Notes: generated by a model from the sequence alone, not told the origin. A DNA stretch of 64,000 bases from Acanthacorydalis orientalis (GCA_034766995.1 CM068317.1:32997501-33061500), one strand, 5' to 3'; shown: positions 23,544 to 36,582, counted from the stretch's first letter. Translations and numbers: made by a program.

Positions 23544-24510
23544 TTGTAAAATAATATGAATTTGAAAACTTATCTTCAATTTTAATTATTGGAAAGACTA
23601 TGACAAAAAAATAAATAAACTACTTTGAAAATATTTTTAATGAAATATTTGGTATTTAAAAAAATAAAACAGATAATTATAATTATTTGTGTTTGATCCA
23701 GTTGATGTATCGTCATAATAATCTTCGTTATTTAAATCATGCGAGGATTTATTTTCAAAGCCATCTTATCTATATCTACTTAACTATAACAATAATAATT
23801 AATAGAAAATAACAAGCATGCTGAAACTAGTCATAGAAAAATTTCACGCAAATAAAAAGGATGAAGATGATCAAAACCGTATATAAGACAGTTATGTTTA
23901 TTTCAATACAAATTAATGACGTTTAGAACCTAAAAAAAAACTGAAAACATCTTTAAAAAGATAATTACAAGTAGATGCAGGTAATTACACTGTTAAATAT
24001 TAACTAAATGCTCATATGTTTTAAAATTGATGAAGTTCTTAGAAAAAAATGTTCCATTAGAGAATATTTTAACTTTTAAAATTATTAAGCTTTATTTCAA
24101 AATGTGTATCAAAATTGAAAACAGGTAATGTAAGAAAACTCGTGTGAAGAGTTAGTTAATTTTTATTAATATATTTATTTATTAAGAAAATGTTTATTCC
24201 CAGAGACGATAAGTTTGATAAGAAAAAATCTTTTAAATTAATGCTATATTGGAATATATTCTGAAAATACTTAGTCAAAAACAGAATTCTGTAAATTTTA
24301 AACTATCTAATAAATAATAATAATATGAAATACAGATAACCAATATTTAATTGTTATAATCAATACGCAAATGTTTTCTCTGTCATTACAATTTAAAAGA
24401 TATCGGGAAATTAGAAATAAAATTGAATCAAAGAAATCAGATATTAAAAGTTAGAGATCTATAGGAAAGGTTCAATCTTAAAAATGATTTTTTATACATT
24501 AGCCTTCTGA

Positions 24511-24588
24511 GGATAATGGCGTCTCCATTATAATGTTTATAAAAACATTCAAAAATTATCAATAATCAATTATTCAATATTTTTCATT
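24511..24588 (-). repeat. Foldback/MITE-like family, divergent solo arm
   Basis: ATTATCAATAATCAATTATTCAATATTTTTCATTAG corresponds, split over 24555-24590, to the arm core of the family; the upstream GGATAATGGCG fits the inner GATGGC-type word weakly. Assignment is tentative. Confidence 0.3.
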
Positions 24589-24651
24589 AGAAAAAGATTC
24601 TTACCATTTAATAAATCAGCCAGAATCTTTTTTGCAAGTTCCAAGAATATT

Positions 24652-24652
<1 letters not shown>

Positions 24653-24701
<49 letters not shown>
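24653..24701. repeat. (TA)n microsatellite
   Basis: Alternating A/T, about 48 bases. Confidence 0.97.
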
Positions 24702-24703
<2 letters not shown>

Positions 24704-25976
24704 AGACTATTTTAAGGAAAATTCAATAAAATTCAATGAAAATTAAATATTCTTTTTAATTTGAGGTTTGTGGAGTGAGTGAAAAGTTTCTTTTGTGAAA
24801 AGAAAAATAACTAATTAGTATAAAGTATTAAAACAGACATACAGTAATTATATTTAAAAGTGAAATTACTCATTTTTATATAAGTTTTTAAATTAAATTG
24901 TAAGTCTGAAATTTAATATATTATTTAAAAGGTATATGTACATTATTAGTATTGTAATTTTTGTTGTTGTACTTGTGAAGATTAAAATTATAACTTTTTA
25001 TTAGATAAATCATTTAATATTTTTATCTGTTTATTTCTGTTGGTAAATAAAAACGTTATATCTGCGAACAAGTTTTGTATGAGTAATAATAATGATCTTA
25101 CATAATTAATTTATTATTTATTTTTTGAGTGTATTTTTTTTATTTCTTATAAAGATACATAATCTTACAAGACTGTTCGTTACTTAAGATACTACTAATT
25201 ACTTTATACCGGTTAATTAAATTCAGTTTTTGTAATGCATATAAATAATATGATACATGAATAAAAAAATATGTGATCTAGTTCATATGAGTGTTTTATA
25301 TTTCGTATTAAATTAAATTTGGAATACATGCATCAATATTTGCAGATCATACGAATATACTATTTTATGTAATTTTTCACATTTCTTTACCTATAAATTG
25401 CAAACTTTTCTCAATGTTGACACGATGTGAAATATTGAATTTAAAATAAATCTATTTAATTAATTTTAACTGTTTTTTTGGACTATTTCATACCTTATTT
25501 TTAAAAGGTTAAAATATTTTATGAAAATATATTATTTTAAAGCAAAATATATTTTAGAACTATTACAAACATGAATTTATTTAACAGATTATCATTTTTA
25601 AATAGGAAATATTTGTATTTTTATAAATTTAAAATATTGAATTTTATTTAAAATAATACCTTTATCAATGTCAGTTATATTAGTGTTCGAAAAATCACAC
25701 AATATACTTCTGGATTTTAAAAACTGTAATTTAATTAGTTTTAAATTTACAAAGAATACCAGCTGATTTGTATTAAATTGAACAGATAGTTAAATACAAA
25801 CATGTTTCAATGTCCAAGTTCGAACTGAGAGGCACACTGATGACCTTTATGAATTTTTGACATTTGTACATGTATGTAAAAATAAATTAGTAGGCCACAG
25901 TTTTATTAAATCGATTTAATAATCCTATTACACTCTTATATACCTTTATTAAGATTAAAATTATATTTTTGTCAAG

Positions 25977-25977
<1 letters not shown>

Positions 25978-26062
<85 letters not shown>
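25978..26062. repeat. (TA)n(GA)n compound microsatellite
   Basis: About 62 bases TA repeats then about 22 bases GA repeats. Confidence 0.97.
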
Positions 26063-26097
26063 AGCAGAGTTGTTTAAGTAAAAATTGGCATCTATTT

Positions 26098-26165
26098 TAA
26101 CTGATTATCTAGCGATCGATCAATTTATTGATCAGTGTTGTAAATTCGAATCCACGTCCCAAGAA
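26098..26165 (+). repeat. tRNA-derived SINE-like head
   Basis: TATCTAGCGATCGATC resembles an A-box region and GTAAATTCGAATCC (about 26142) is a good B box (TTCGAATCC intact) at tRNA-like spacing. The segment lacks matching acceptor stem arms, so it is a SINE head or tRNA pseudogene, not a tRNA gene. Confidence 0.45.
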
Positions 26166-26536
26166 TATATTTACGTACATAACATTTTTTCTTAAGAAGT
26201 CAATTGTCTGGAATACTTAATGAGATTCGATTTCAGTATTGTTCGAAAATAAACTATGAAATCTAAGTAAAGAAAAGAAAGTTTAAAAAACTTTTCTATA
26301 AAATTTCGTGATTGTTGTATAAGCGACGTTGTTGAATATATATTGAGTTTGTTGAAATACGAGTCAAAAATTATAAGGTATTTTTGTAGATTTATAAACC
26401 AAGTGTACTTTTTGTAAATATATGAAATTTGAAATGTTTTGTTATTGAAGAAATATGTATTATAATTCTTAACTGAACTTATTTTCAAAATATACCTGTA
26501 TTTGTACTGTATGTCTTTACAAATACATTTTTTTGT

Positions 26537-26539
<3 letters not shown>

Positions 26540-26598
<59 letters not shown>
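26540..26598. repeat. (TA)n microsatellite
   Basis: Alternating A/T, about 58 bases. Confidence 0.97.
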
Positions 26599-26599
<1 letters not shown>

Positions 26600-27439
26600 C
26601 CAATTATAACATTTAAATGTTAAATCTGTTTTTTGTATTTTAATAAATGTTTTAACAACAAATAATGATAGTAACTTATATATGGTTTATGGTAAATATA
26701 ATTATCACATCATGTATACTTCACATAGAATATTTAGCGAGTAAAGTAGTTATAGCTAGAAATTGTGCTGATTCTTATCAAATATATTTATAGAGGTGTT
26801 GTATTGTTGAAATATTTTATATAAACAGCATTGCAAGATCTTCAAAATACGCAAACTATAAAAATATTAAAAATGCAATTGCAAAATGTGTTTCTTATGG
26901 TAGGGTACATAATATAAAGTATAATATTGTTTAAATATTTAGTCAGGAATATGAGAAAGAGAACAATAAAAAAAAATAAATCGTGTTATTTTCCTATTGT
27001 AATATGACTTATGACAATATATAAAAATTATTATTATGTACCTAACTAAAAAGCATCAACTTTCTTTTTTATGATAATAGTTAAAGAACGTATTACTATT
27101 TCAATCTATATACTAAACCAGAATATATACAAACTGAAGTTAAAATTTGAAAATTCACATAAGACAAATATTTTATCGCCTAGTTTAGTGACTTGACCTA
27201 AAGTCACCAAACATTTCATTTGACCGGCAATTACAGTTATGTAATTGAGTAGATTGTCTAGAGTTGGTCACTAAACTTGTAACCTTGACAGAGATTCATG
27301 CGTCTGAATTGCAGTACAACTTGATTGGCGACTTTTACAGTCTAGTAACTTTCCGAATATTCTAACATAGTGCTTATATGCTGCAAACATGCAACTTTTA
27401 TGAGAAATTATGGTAGAATATATTTTTTTATTAATTTGC

Positions 27440-27442
<3 letters not shown>

Positions 27443-27485
<43 letters not shown>

Positions 27486-27504
27486 GCACGCACACACACA
27501 CACA
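27443..27504. repeat. (TA)n(CA)n compound microsatellite
   Basis: TA repeats followed by CGCACG and CA repeats; the only CA compound here with CA on the right of TA. Confidence 0.97.
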
Positions 27505-27627
27505 CCAACATATAGATAAATTGATTTTGAAGTGGTAGACAAATTATATTTTTAATTCTGAAAGTTATTAATAAGTTTGCGTTGCAAAATGTTTATTTAA
27601 CAGTATTTTAAAAAGAAATTAGTTAAA

Positions 27628-27629
<2 letters not shown>

Positions 27630-27685
<56 letters not shown>
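27630..27685. repeat. (TA)n microsatellite
   Basis: Alternating A/T, about 55 bases with one early TG. Confidence 0.97.
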
Positions 27686-27688
<3 letters not shown>

Positions 27689-27990
27689 GACAATTAATAA
27701 TTTAATAGTTGATTGAAACACATTAGTATGTTCAATATTCAAATTAGTACTTTAAAGTATTTACAGAAATTTTAAAAACGTACATATTTATAAGCTGAAC
27801 AAAATATTGTGTTAAACTATGTTTTATTATAATATATAAAAATATAAATTTTAGTAGGTAGTATATGAATTTTTTATAGATTTCATATATAATATAAAAT
27901 TGTATGTGTGTATTTTAATAATATTCAGCCACTTTAAAAAAAGTATTAGTTGATTAAATGTGGTCATCATGGATATAAACATAGAAATGA

Positions 27991-28018
27991 AATTTAATAT
28001 GAAAATTCATATTAAATT
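27991..28018. repeat. 13-bp arm hairpin
   Basis: AATTTAATATGAA and its exact complement are separated by AA. Confidence 0.85.
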
Positions 28019-28200
28019 CACTATATTACTATTTTTTTGATGTAGTACTCGTAATTGTTTATTTTTAATGACATTTTTCTTTCTGTACATTTTTTATTAA
28101 AAAAGAATTTAAATTAAAAAAAATACACATCTAAACAATATAGTTTCATTATTATTTCACACTTTAGTTAATATTTTTTGGAATTTTTTCTATCACATGC

Positions 28201-28203
<3 letters not shown>

Positions 28204-28259
<56 letters not shown>
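28204..28259. repeat. (TA)n microsatellite
   Basis: Alternating A/T, about 55 bases. Confidence 0.97.
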
Positions 28260-28261
<2 letters not shown>

Positions 28262-28849
28262 CTATAAAAAAAATATAGTGGATAATAGGATGTGAAAAAT
28301 GGAGTATTTATAGGACTTGTTGTTAATAAGGAATGTTTTGATATATGATTAATAAATTAAATGTGTCTCTATGATAGAACACTGATACATTTTTGAATTC
28401 TTAATTTTTAAGATTTTTGTGGATGGCAATTGACTTTTGTAGAATTTTTGTATATGGAAAATTGAACGCATTTTGTCATTAAGATAAGAAATTGTAACTT
28501 AAAAATCTGTTGATGTAATCAAACGATAAAAAATTCAATTTATAAGAATGAACAGGAACACAGCGATTTTTTCTAAAATTATTATTTTAAATATCATTGA
28601 CCATAAATAATGAGGGGGCTGAGAAATCGCCATTAAAATCGAGATAGTAAAGAAATATCCAACATATTATACAATAATATATATACAATTTACATAATTC
28701 CTTTCTATCACTTTTTGTTTCTTAAAATTATAACTATCATCGATTTCCCAATTAACTATATTGCTGTTCTTTCTAAACCCATTGGATCAGAACAATATTA
28801 ATTTCGTATTTGTTTCAGTATGTAATTCCGTTTATAATTTGTAACTATT

Positions 28850-29070
28850 GTTTTCTATATGTCTGTTTCTAATCAGTGACTCATACACCCGTTCATAAAC
28901 GATTTCCTTATTGAAATTTATGTTTAGAAAATGCAGGTACTTTCAAGATGTCAACATCTTTACGTGTTACTAACAACTAGGTCACGGTCATCTTAAGTAA
29001 TATCTTAGACCGTTATCTAATCTTGTATCTACAGGAGTAAATACTTTAAAGTCAACAGTGAAACCACAGA
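28850..29070. promoter_or_regulatory. Repeat-poor, motif-bearing island
   Basis: Less A/T-monotonous than its flanks. Contains an exact AP-1 type TGACTCA (28877-28883), a RUNX-type ACCACA (29063-29068), and an AGATGT-CA-ACATCT dyad near 28948. Regulatory role is inference. Confidence 0.2.
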
Positions 29071-29459
29071 TATTTTTATTATAACTGTATTTACGTTTTT
29101 TTTTGTGAAATTATTTGCATAATTATAATTTATACAGACAGATTTTCGTTTTTGATAATAAAAGTGATTTATGAAATAATTATTATGCTTTGATAATGAG
29201 ACGACACTGAATAATTCTAGAATTAATGTACGAAAAATTTAATTACTATTACACGTTTCATTCAAAATATTGATGATATGAAAATATTGAAGGTAAACTT
29301 TTTAGTCAACCGTATATGTTGAGTAAGTGAAGCAAATATGTTTGAAGGCTTGTATAAAAAGTAAAATATGTATACCATTTTGAATAAATTTCTTACAATA
29401 TCTCTATATAGATTTATATGCATCATCTTTTTTTATTTGGTATGCGGAGTAAACTTAAC

Positions 29460-29463
<4 letters not shown>

Positions 29464-29514
<51 letters not shown>
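29464..29514. repeat. (TA)n microsatellite
   Basis: Alternating A/T, about 50 bases. Confidence 0.97.
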
Positions 29515-29516
<2 letters not shown>

Positions 29517-29619
29517 AACTGACTGTAAAGTTAACAGCATATTTTTAAATTTAAAGAATAAAAATAACAGTTTCCAGTTAATATCCATTAAACAGATTTA
29601 TTTATAATTTAATTAAACC

Positions 29620-29675
29620 CAGACAGTTATAAATATATAGCGAGTAAGAACTCTAATTGTTGTAAGTTCAAAACA
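29620..29675 (+). repeat. tRNA-derived SINE-like head
   Basis: TATAGCGAGTAAGAAC resembles an A box and GTAAGTTCAAAAC a B box (GTTCAAAAC), 26 bases apart. No cloverleaf closes. Confidence 0.35.
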
Positions 29676-30609
29676 ATAGGTTTTTATAAAATGGAAAAAA
29701 GTATTATTCTTAATATTTTATTAAAAATATATTTTAAGAAAATATTAAGATAATGAAAATAGTGGATTCATAAAAATTGTATTCTTTCAAAAAAATGTAT
29801 AAGTTACTTACAGTTCGTACAATGAACTAAATGCATTGTTTGGAATATAATTATTTTGATTTTTATCTTCTATTTTTCAGAACAGCTGGAAAGTAATGGT
29901 TAGAAAAATCAACTTTTACATTCATTATATTTTTGGGATTTAACTAAGTTTTATGAAGTAACTTTTTTTATTTACAAACTGTTTTCAACTAGTCTGTTTA
30001 TTATACAAAGAGAATACGTACAATTTACTTAATTTATTTTTTATTAATGAATACAAGTTGAAATTAGTAAAATAATAATGGGTTCAACAGATTATTCAAT
30101 ACATAGAATAGTTTTGTAATTTTCATTAATGTTTTTTTATACTTTCTGCAGGAACTAACTAACTTTTATTATTTCGTAAGGATTTACGAAAACATGTGAA
30201 TGTAAAAACACAAATATTTTTATATTTAATATGATATGTAGAAATAATAGTTTAGTATTTTTATTATTATTAAAACATTTAATTTTTGTTCAAACGAAGA
30301 AATGTATTCAATTAAACGAAAAAATGATATTTTTGAAAAAAATTAGGATAACAAAGTCTGAAATGTGAAATTCTAGTGTATTGCTTTAGGTTCATTTTTA
30401 TATGAACATTATTTTGATTAATTTAGGACATGTATTGAATAGGCAATATTATAAAAAATATTATTTGAGCAAAAATACATAATATTTTATTGAGAAAATA
30501 TTCCATTGTATAATTATTGGATTACATCAAGTTTTCGCCGTTTATGTTATAATTAAATAATTAATTGATATTATTTTTTTTTCTTAATAATGTTGAAAGT
30601 TAAGGTAGA

Positions 30610-30611
<2 letters not shown>

Positions 30612-30662
<51 letters not shown>
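30612..30662. repeat. (TA)n microsatellite
   Basis: Alternating A/T, about 50 bases. Confidence 0.97.
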
Positions 30663-30666
<4 letters not shown>

Positions 30667-30987
30667 GAAGTAATTTACTATATATACACTTGAAAATTGT
30701 GTACAGACGTCAAGAACCCATATAAACTATAGAATCGATACGTTTTACACTGGCGAGTGTTTAGTATCAAAAACTTAAAATGTTAATAGTTGAACGGCAA
30801 CTTTGAATGGATAAACAGTTTTGACGATGACGTGAATAACAATGATGCATATCGACACTAAATATACTTTATTCTGCAATAAAATTGTTAAAAAGTTGTA
30901 AATTTATTACTATATGAGGAAAATAAAATATTATAAAACAATATTTTTCAAAAATATTTTTATAATTATGAAAATGTTTATATAAAA

Positions 30988-31008
30988 CACACATACACAC
31001 ACACACAT

Positions 31009-31058
<50 letters not shown>
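30988..31058. repeat. (CA)n(TA)n compound microsatellite
   Basis: Interrupted CA repeats lead into about 46 bases of TA repeats. Confidence 0.97.
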
Positions 31059-31062
<4 letters not shown>

Positions 31063-31791
31063 ACTACATTTATTGTATGTGTGTTGTATGTCTCAATGTT
31101 GATTCATATATTATATGTTAGAGTAATATGGAACGTAAACTTCGAGTTAATAAAATATATTTACTAAAAAAGTTAAAAAAATACGCTGTTTTTCTTTAAA
31201 AAATAAACACATGGAATTCTGATCTTTATTTTTTTTAAAAAAAATATGTCAACTTTGTTTATATGTAAAATTTAATTTATTCTAAAACATTAAGTTTATC
31301 TTTAAAACACTATCTAGAGTCAATGCAATCATTTTTACAGTGCGCTTGTATAATAGTTGTACACAATCTGTTTCATTAAACTTTATTTTTTATATTCTTG
31401 TATTTGCATTTAATATTTTTGAACATAAAAATATTGTTTAATAAGCAATTACATCTTTTTTTCTTAAAGACAAGTTTTCAGTTTAAATTGATTTCAAATA
31501 TATTTTTTGAGTTCACATTTTAGAAATTTATCACATGAATGCATTCGAATTTTTTATGTATATATACTTTTTTTCTAGACGAAATTAATTTTTTGTTCTA
31601 TAAAATATTTAAACAAATATTGATAATTTATGGAAACGGTTATAACTATTATATTTAAAATTGATGATAATAAGACTGTAATTATTTTATCAGTATAAAA
31701 TTTATTTATATTATTTATCTACATAATTATTCAATAAATAATTTGCTTTTATAGTATCGAAATAGAATCGTAAGATGTTTCCCTTTCAATA

Positions 31792-31818
31792 TTAACGACA
31801 CTATAAAGCTGTCGTTAA
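31792..31818. repeat. 9-bp arm hairpin
   Basis: TTAACGACA and TGTCGTTAA flank a 9-base spacer; a further TAACGACAGG follows at about 31828, so the motif occurs three times in 45 bases. Confidence 0.75.
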
Positions 31819-33407
31819 ACAAGATCTAACGACAGGTTTACAACAGCTACAGTTAAAAATATCCCTCAGCTGTGTAGTTCATAAACTGCAATGAGTCAGC
31901 TAGTAGTCATTGTTGATTTGCTTTAAGTAATTATAGAAGAAAGTAAATGTGTTTATATATAAATAGTAAAAATTGTATGACATACTTTATTGACATGATT
32001 TTGGCGCACTTTTTATCTGACACGCGATTTTATTCGAGTGTACTTTTTTGTTTTATTAAAATGAATTTCTGAATACAGTTTAATTATAATGATGTAGATC
32101 GGTGTATAATATGTCCTTGTAGACAGATATGAATTACCAGCTTTCGATTTTATACAAAAATATGTACTTAATTACACTGTGATTTACTGTTATATTTTAA
32201 AACAGTATTTACATTCAATAAGCGATTTAAAATATAATTTTTTTTATAATTTCATTTTTATTGATAGAAAGTATTTTTTCGCAATTGTTACAGTTGAAAA
32301 ATAAAACAATAAAGTAAAAATTATATTATTTTCCATTTATCTGCTCTTTTATGAAATTTAAATTGTGTATTTTATTCTATAACATTTATATTAACAGATT
32401 TTAAATTCATTGAACTACACTGTATATCTGTACACAGAGCATTTTTTGGTAACAGCAAATAGCCAGCTGTACTATTTTTATAAATGAGCTGTGAAATGTG
32501 CATAACAACATTAGTTCTAAGTTTCTTTTATAAGCTGTTGAGTTAATTGTTATTATGAAACAAAAAAAATATTTTCTAGAATATTTAGAATACAAGACCA
32601 CAGTTTAAAAACAATTAATATTTTCTTAAAATATTTTAAAAAGGAAGATATATATATTTGACGTTTAAATGTATTTGAAAGTGTAGTCATTAAGATGTAA
32701 ATTTGTTTAAAGCACAGATAATACAATAATATTGGTAATAATCTAGTTCGGTATCAGAACATACTTATTGTACATTTTTTATTTTAGTCTTTATTTTAAC
32801 ATAGATTTAGAAGAAACTTATTTCAGTTTTCAAGATTCTAATTTATTCCAAACTGTCATGCTTCTTCACAAAATTACAACATATAAAACATATTTAAGTC
32901 GTATTTATTCCTACGTAAAAATTAAAATAGATGTTGAAAAAACTGAGTAATTAATTAATTTATTTTTGGACAACAACACTTTTTATTGATACATAAATTT
33001 GAAAACGAATAATAAATTAATATTTTCGAGAGAAAGCATCATATATTAAACAGCATAAGTAAAATTTTTGTTGAAATTTAAATTTACTTAAATACACACA
33101 CATATTTTATACACTGATTTATATATCTATTAATTTGACTTTATTTGTAAGGTACCTAGGTACTTAAGTTTTCTAAATATCAAATGGATTGATTTTTTGT
33201 TTAGTGTACCTTCAAAAAAGTGATAAATGATTTTACTTTCGCCTAAGAAAGTTGTTTATTAACAGATCTACGTAATCGTAATTGCAATTTAATTACATTT
33301 ATTTTTTATATATGAACAAAACATTAGTTATAAAAATGTATTAGTAGTTTTAATCGAACATGTATCAAATATTTGATAATTGATTAATTCGTTTAGTTCT
33401 ATTTCCG

Positions 33408-33430
33408 TTTTTTTTTTTTAAAAAAAAAAA
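33408..33430. repeat. T12-A11 homopolymer palindrome
   Basis: Twelve T directly followed by eleven A, forming a self-complementary block. Smaller T-A blocks of this kind occur near 15261, 16829, 31227 and 59480. Confidence 0.9.
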
Positions 33431-33922
33431 CAACTCGGTGGTACATAAATGTGGTGCGGTTTTTTGATTTCAAAATCGGCGAATTTCAATAATTTATTTA
33501 TACAACTAGTGGCAGTTTTTGATTATTTTTTCCACAATAATGAAGTTCCAGTTATTTATAGAATTTTTTATTTGCTATTTGGTTTTAAACATTTTGCTAT
33601 TATTTTTGATATTTTTTGTTTATTAGAAATACTCATATTTTTAGCTTATTAATTTATTGTATAATCAATAATTAATTATTGAACTAATTTTCTATTAGAA
33701 AAAATGTTGTGATTTGTGATGCGAGTGAAAAATACATATGTGAAAATATTAATTTAGTTTAAGGTAACCCTCTAATAGAAGAAATGTATAATTGTATCCT
33801 TATTTAGATACGCACGACTATTATTATATATCTTATACTGTCCGAAAACTTAGACCGAATTATAAGTTTATAGGAGATTAAAAAAATGGAAAAGGTTCCA
33901 AACCATCTATAAAAATATGTAT

Positions 33923-34488
33923 TATTTGGTAGGAAAATAATTGCGGTATTTGTCTTCTGAATTCTAATCTTAATTTTTTCAATGAAAGTGACATTTCATC
34001 GTCTTAATGTTAATATTATTTTAAAATACATTTTCAGTCTGTATTTTGGTAACATCGACTTTGGTTCTATTATTAATTTTGCTTCAAATTGGACTATTGA
34101 ATTAAAGATGGAAACAATAACGAGCAATTTTTTGTATGAGTTCAGATCAGGTGGTAAAGCAGCATAAACTGTTCGTAAACTAAACGACGCTTTTGGTGTG
34201 GTTACTGTTAAAGAACGTACGCAGCAATGGTAGTTCTGAAAATTTTGTGCTGGGGGACAAAAGCCTTGAAGATGAAGAAGGTCGCAGGCATCCTTCTTCA
34301 GTTCATAACGACCAACTGAAAGCGTTAGTTGAATCAGAATCACACACAACAATTCGAGAGCTTGCACAAAAATTAGACGTTAGTCATCCATCAGATTTGA
34401 ATCACTTAAAACATCTAGAAAAATGAAAAAAGAGAAAATGTATATGAATTTGAAGATCATAAACCGCAATTCTTTTTCTACCAACTTA
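33923..34488 (+). mobile_element. Mariner family II, internally deleted copy A
   Basis: About 566 bases with inverted ends: left (TA)TTTGGTAGGAAAATAATTG and right complement (TA)AGTTGGTAGAAAAAGAATTG, bordered by TA. The interior keeps a 5' leader and the transposase N-terminus, then passes almost directly to the right end, so the catalytic domain is missing. It is distinct in ends and sequence from family I. The leader is shared with copy B. Confidence 0.88.
34108..34426 (+). pseudogene. Mariner transposase N-terminal remnant
   Basis: ATG at 34108 begins METITSNFLYEFRSGGKAA, then TAA (a likely GAA to TAA change) at about 34165, after which TVRKLNDAFG continues in frame. A frameshift moves the rest to another frame: GDKSLEDEEGRRHPSS, then ALVESESHTTIRELAQKLDV and LNHLKHLEK to a stop at 34424-34426. 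This is the paired helix-turn-helix DNA-binding region typical of mariner; no DDE/D residues remain. About 105 codons survive of an expected 340. The DNA-binding part alone can bind ends but not cut, and here it is broken, so no product is expected. Confidence 0.88.
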
Positions 34489-34489
34489 A

Positions 34490-35745
34490 TAGTACTATTA
34501 AGTAAGGTGAATCTTTAATTTACTTTGTGCACAAGTACTGCATCCGTATAAAAACCAAAAGGTACAATTTACTTTGAAAGTATTTATTTTGAAAGAAAAA
34601 CAGTTAACTTATTTTGTTACAAAAAAGTACGTTTTGTTCTACAAACATTAAAATTTGTGAAAAATATATTTTTTATTACGAAATAGTTATTTATATCTGA
34701 CTTAAAAGAGCTTCATTAGCTCAATTACAGTTTTACTTGAGATGCATTAAAAAACGCGAAAATTCATTTTTAAAGTATGATTTCTCGGTATTCATATATG
34801 TTCGTATTATGTGGTTATATAATCAATCAGAAACAGATTATTTATTTTCTGACAGATTATATGATTCGGACTGGATATAATTAATTAAAATCATCGATTC
34901 ATTAAATTAACTAACAATTTGTTAAAAATTCAATTCAATTTTATAGAAAATTTTAATTTTGAATACATGGAAAAATATTTTAAGTTAAAAAATAATGAAT
35001 ACTTTAATTATAATTTAATAAAACAAGAGCTTTAAGAAAGGCATTTTGTTTTAATATACATCAGTAATCGCTTTTTATATGGAAAAATAACTGATGCTTT
35101 AATTATATTGATTGTTGTTATATTACGAGTTTAAACACAAGTTAAAATATGAATTGCATGTAAAAATAAAGTTTAAAAGGTGGAACTAATTTATTATGAA
35201 TTATTATTAAAGTACAATATTTGAATAACTAGCGTTTGTTTCAATAATTTATTATATATATATATATTTATCTCAGTATTATATTAAATATTATTTTATA
35301 AAACCTAGTAGTTTTTAATGTCAAAGTGCCATATAAGTCTAATTAATCAATCTATCAAGTTTTTTCTAGGTTTGTCCATTTAGAAACGATTGCGTGTACT
35401 CGGGAGTGAAACCAACATAAATATTTCACTTTATTATGTTAAAACATACTTGTCATTAGTCTACAATATCGTGACTGTTTTTTAAAAAATTAGATAGCTC
35501 GGAGTAGATTCAAACTCACGACCTGTTAGAATCGAGTTTAAAATCATAATTACAGAACGATTATTAAACGCAGTAATAAAAAAAATAGATTGTATATTTT
35601 TTTCTTACAAGTTTTTTTATAAATATTTAATGATATGTTGAATTCAGTGTCAAATATCACGCCTAGAAACATTTCGTGATCAAATGAAATTATTATAATT
35701 GTTTTTAAACTGGGAAAAATAATATACAGTAATTTGTTATAAAAA
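34490..35745. other. AT-rich noncoding stretch
   Basis: No coding frame; contains a SINE-like head near 35.5 kb. Confidence 0.65.
35480..35576 (-). repeat. tRNA-derived SINE head, minus strand
   Basis: Read on the minus strand, AATCGTTCTGTAATTATGA stands in the A-box position and CAGGTCGTGAGTTTGAATC is a close match to the T-arm of tRNA-derived SINEs (GGTCGTGGGTTCGAATC type), about 45 bases downstream. It is the best SINE head in the window. No full cloverleaf. Confidence 0.5.
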
Positions 35746-35746
35746 T

Positions 35747-36154
35747 TAGATGTATGAATTAACTCGGTTCTTTTTTTTTATAGAAAGGAATGTATTTAAG
35801 AATGGAATACATTTGTCCTCAAAATATCCACCATTATTCTGTATAACTGTTTCATCTGTATGTTGGGTAACCGACGAATCCATTGGCAAAATAAAAATGG
35901 TGGATGTGAGTCGATAAAGTCAGCATTTTTTAACTGGAATGCGAAAAGTATGCAAAGCCTAAAATGCTGGTTTTCGGACACCATTGTGTTCACTGCTGTT
36001 TTTTGAGGATATGCCAACTGCTTGGCCAAGATATATAATGTTTTTAAATATTAAGGCTGACACTTCAATATCCTAAAATTATAAAAAAATAATAATTTAA
36101 ACAGAAAGTTACTATTAATTCAAATTAAAGGCACGGAATTAATTTTTACAGCTA
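35747..36154 (-). mobile_element. Mariner family I, internally deleted copy (408 bp)
   Basis: Ends read (TA)GATGTATGAATTAACTCGG and complement (TA)GCTGTAAAAATTAATTCCG. Compared with 17920-19136 about 800 bases are missing, joined near 35920. The joined frame is open on the minus strand from ATG 35982-35984 (MVSENQHFRLCILFAFQLK) through SHPPFLF to the natural transposase stop at 35796, 62 codons, fusing the first 20 residues with the C-terminal 40. It lacks the DNA-binding and catalytic parts. The deletion point differs from the other two copies. Confidence 0.88.
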
Positions 36155-36578
36155 ATACAACGAGAACGTCGTTGAGTATTTTGTCTATTTAAATCATAAT
36201 TACTTGTATGAATTACTAAGAAATAATATTCAAATCAATATTTGTTAGCATCATTTTCATTTCCATTTTTATAAAAATAAATAATATGCTTTTTAAGAAG
36301 ATATCAGGTGACTTGAAATAAATTTTCTAATGTAGTATATTTATAAAATAACAGATTGTAATATTTTCTTCTTAGCTATAAGGAAAGTGTTACTTCTTTG
36401 AATCGTTTTCTTATCTTCCAATAAAAAATATTTATCGCACTACCGATATTAAATTTCGATAATAAACTTTCAATGATTGTATACTTTCTCTTACAGAATC
36501 TTTTCTTGTTTTCTCCGTGTTCTTGTTATTATAGATTCAATTTAGGGATTTCAAATACGTTTATATTTAATACCATGA

Positions 36579-36582
36579 GTAT

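Larger units (their letters stand above)
19140..24500. other. AT-rich noncoding region
   Basis: Microsatellites and unassigned A/T-rich sequence. Slightly GC-elevated patches at 22.25-22.75 kb and 23.05-23.23 kb show no open frame or family I recognise. Confidence 0.6.
24600..33920. other. AT-rich noncoding region
   Basis: More than 9 kb of A/T-rich sequence with microsatellites, two SINE-like heads (26.1 and 29.6 kb), hairpins at 28.0 and 31.8 kb, and no supported coding frame. Confidence 0.6.

Noticed and set aside
26098..26165. Functional tRNA gene
   Set aside because: B box is good but acceptor and anticodon arms do not pair; better explained as a SINE head.
26192..26488. 98-codon minus-strand open frame
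   Set aside because: Lys/Asn/Phe/Tyr-rich composition expected from AT-rich noncoding DNA; no recognisable domain.
33996..34367. 123-codon minus-strand open frame
   Set aside because: It is the opposite-strand shadow of the mariner N-terminal remnant on the plus strand.
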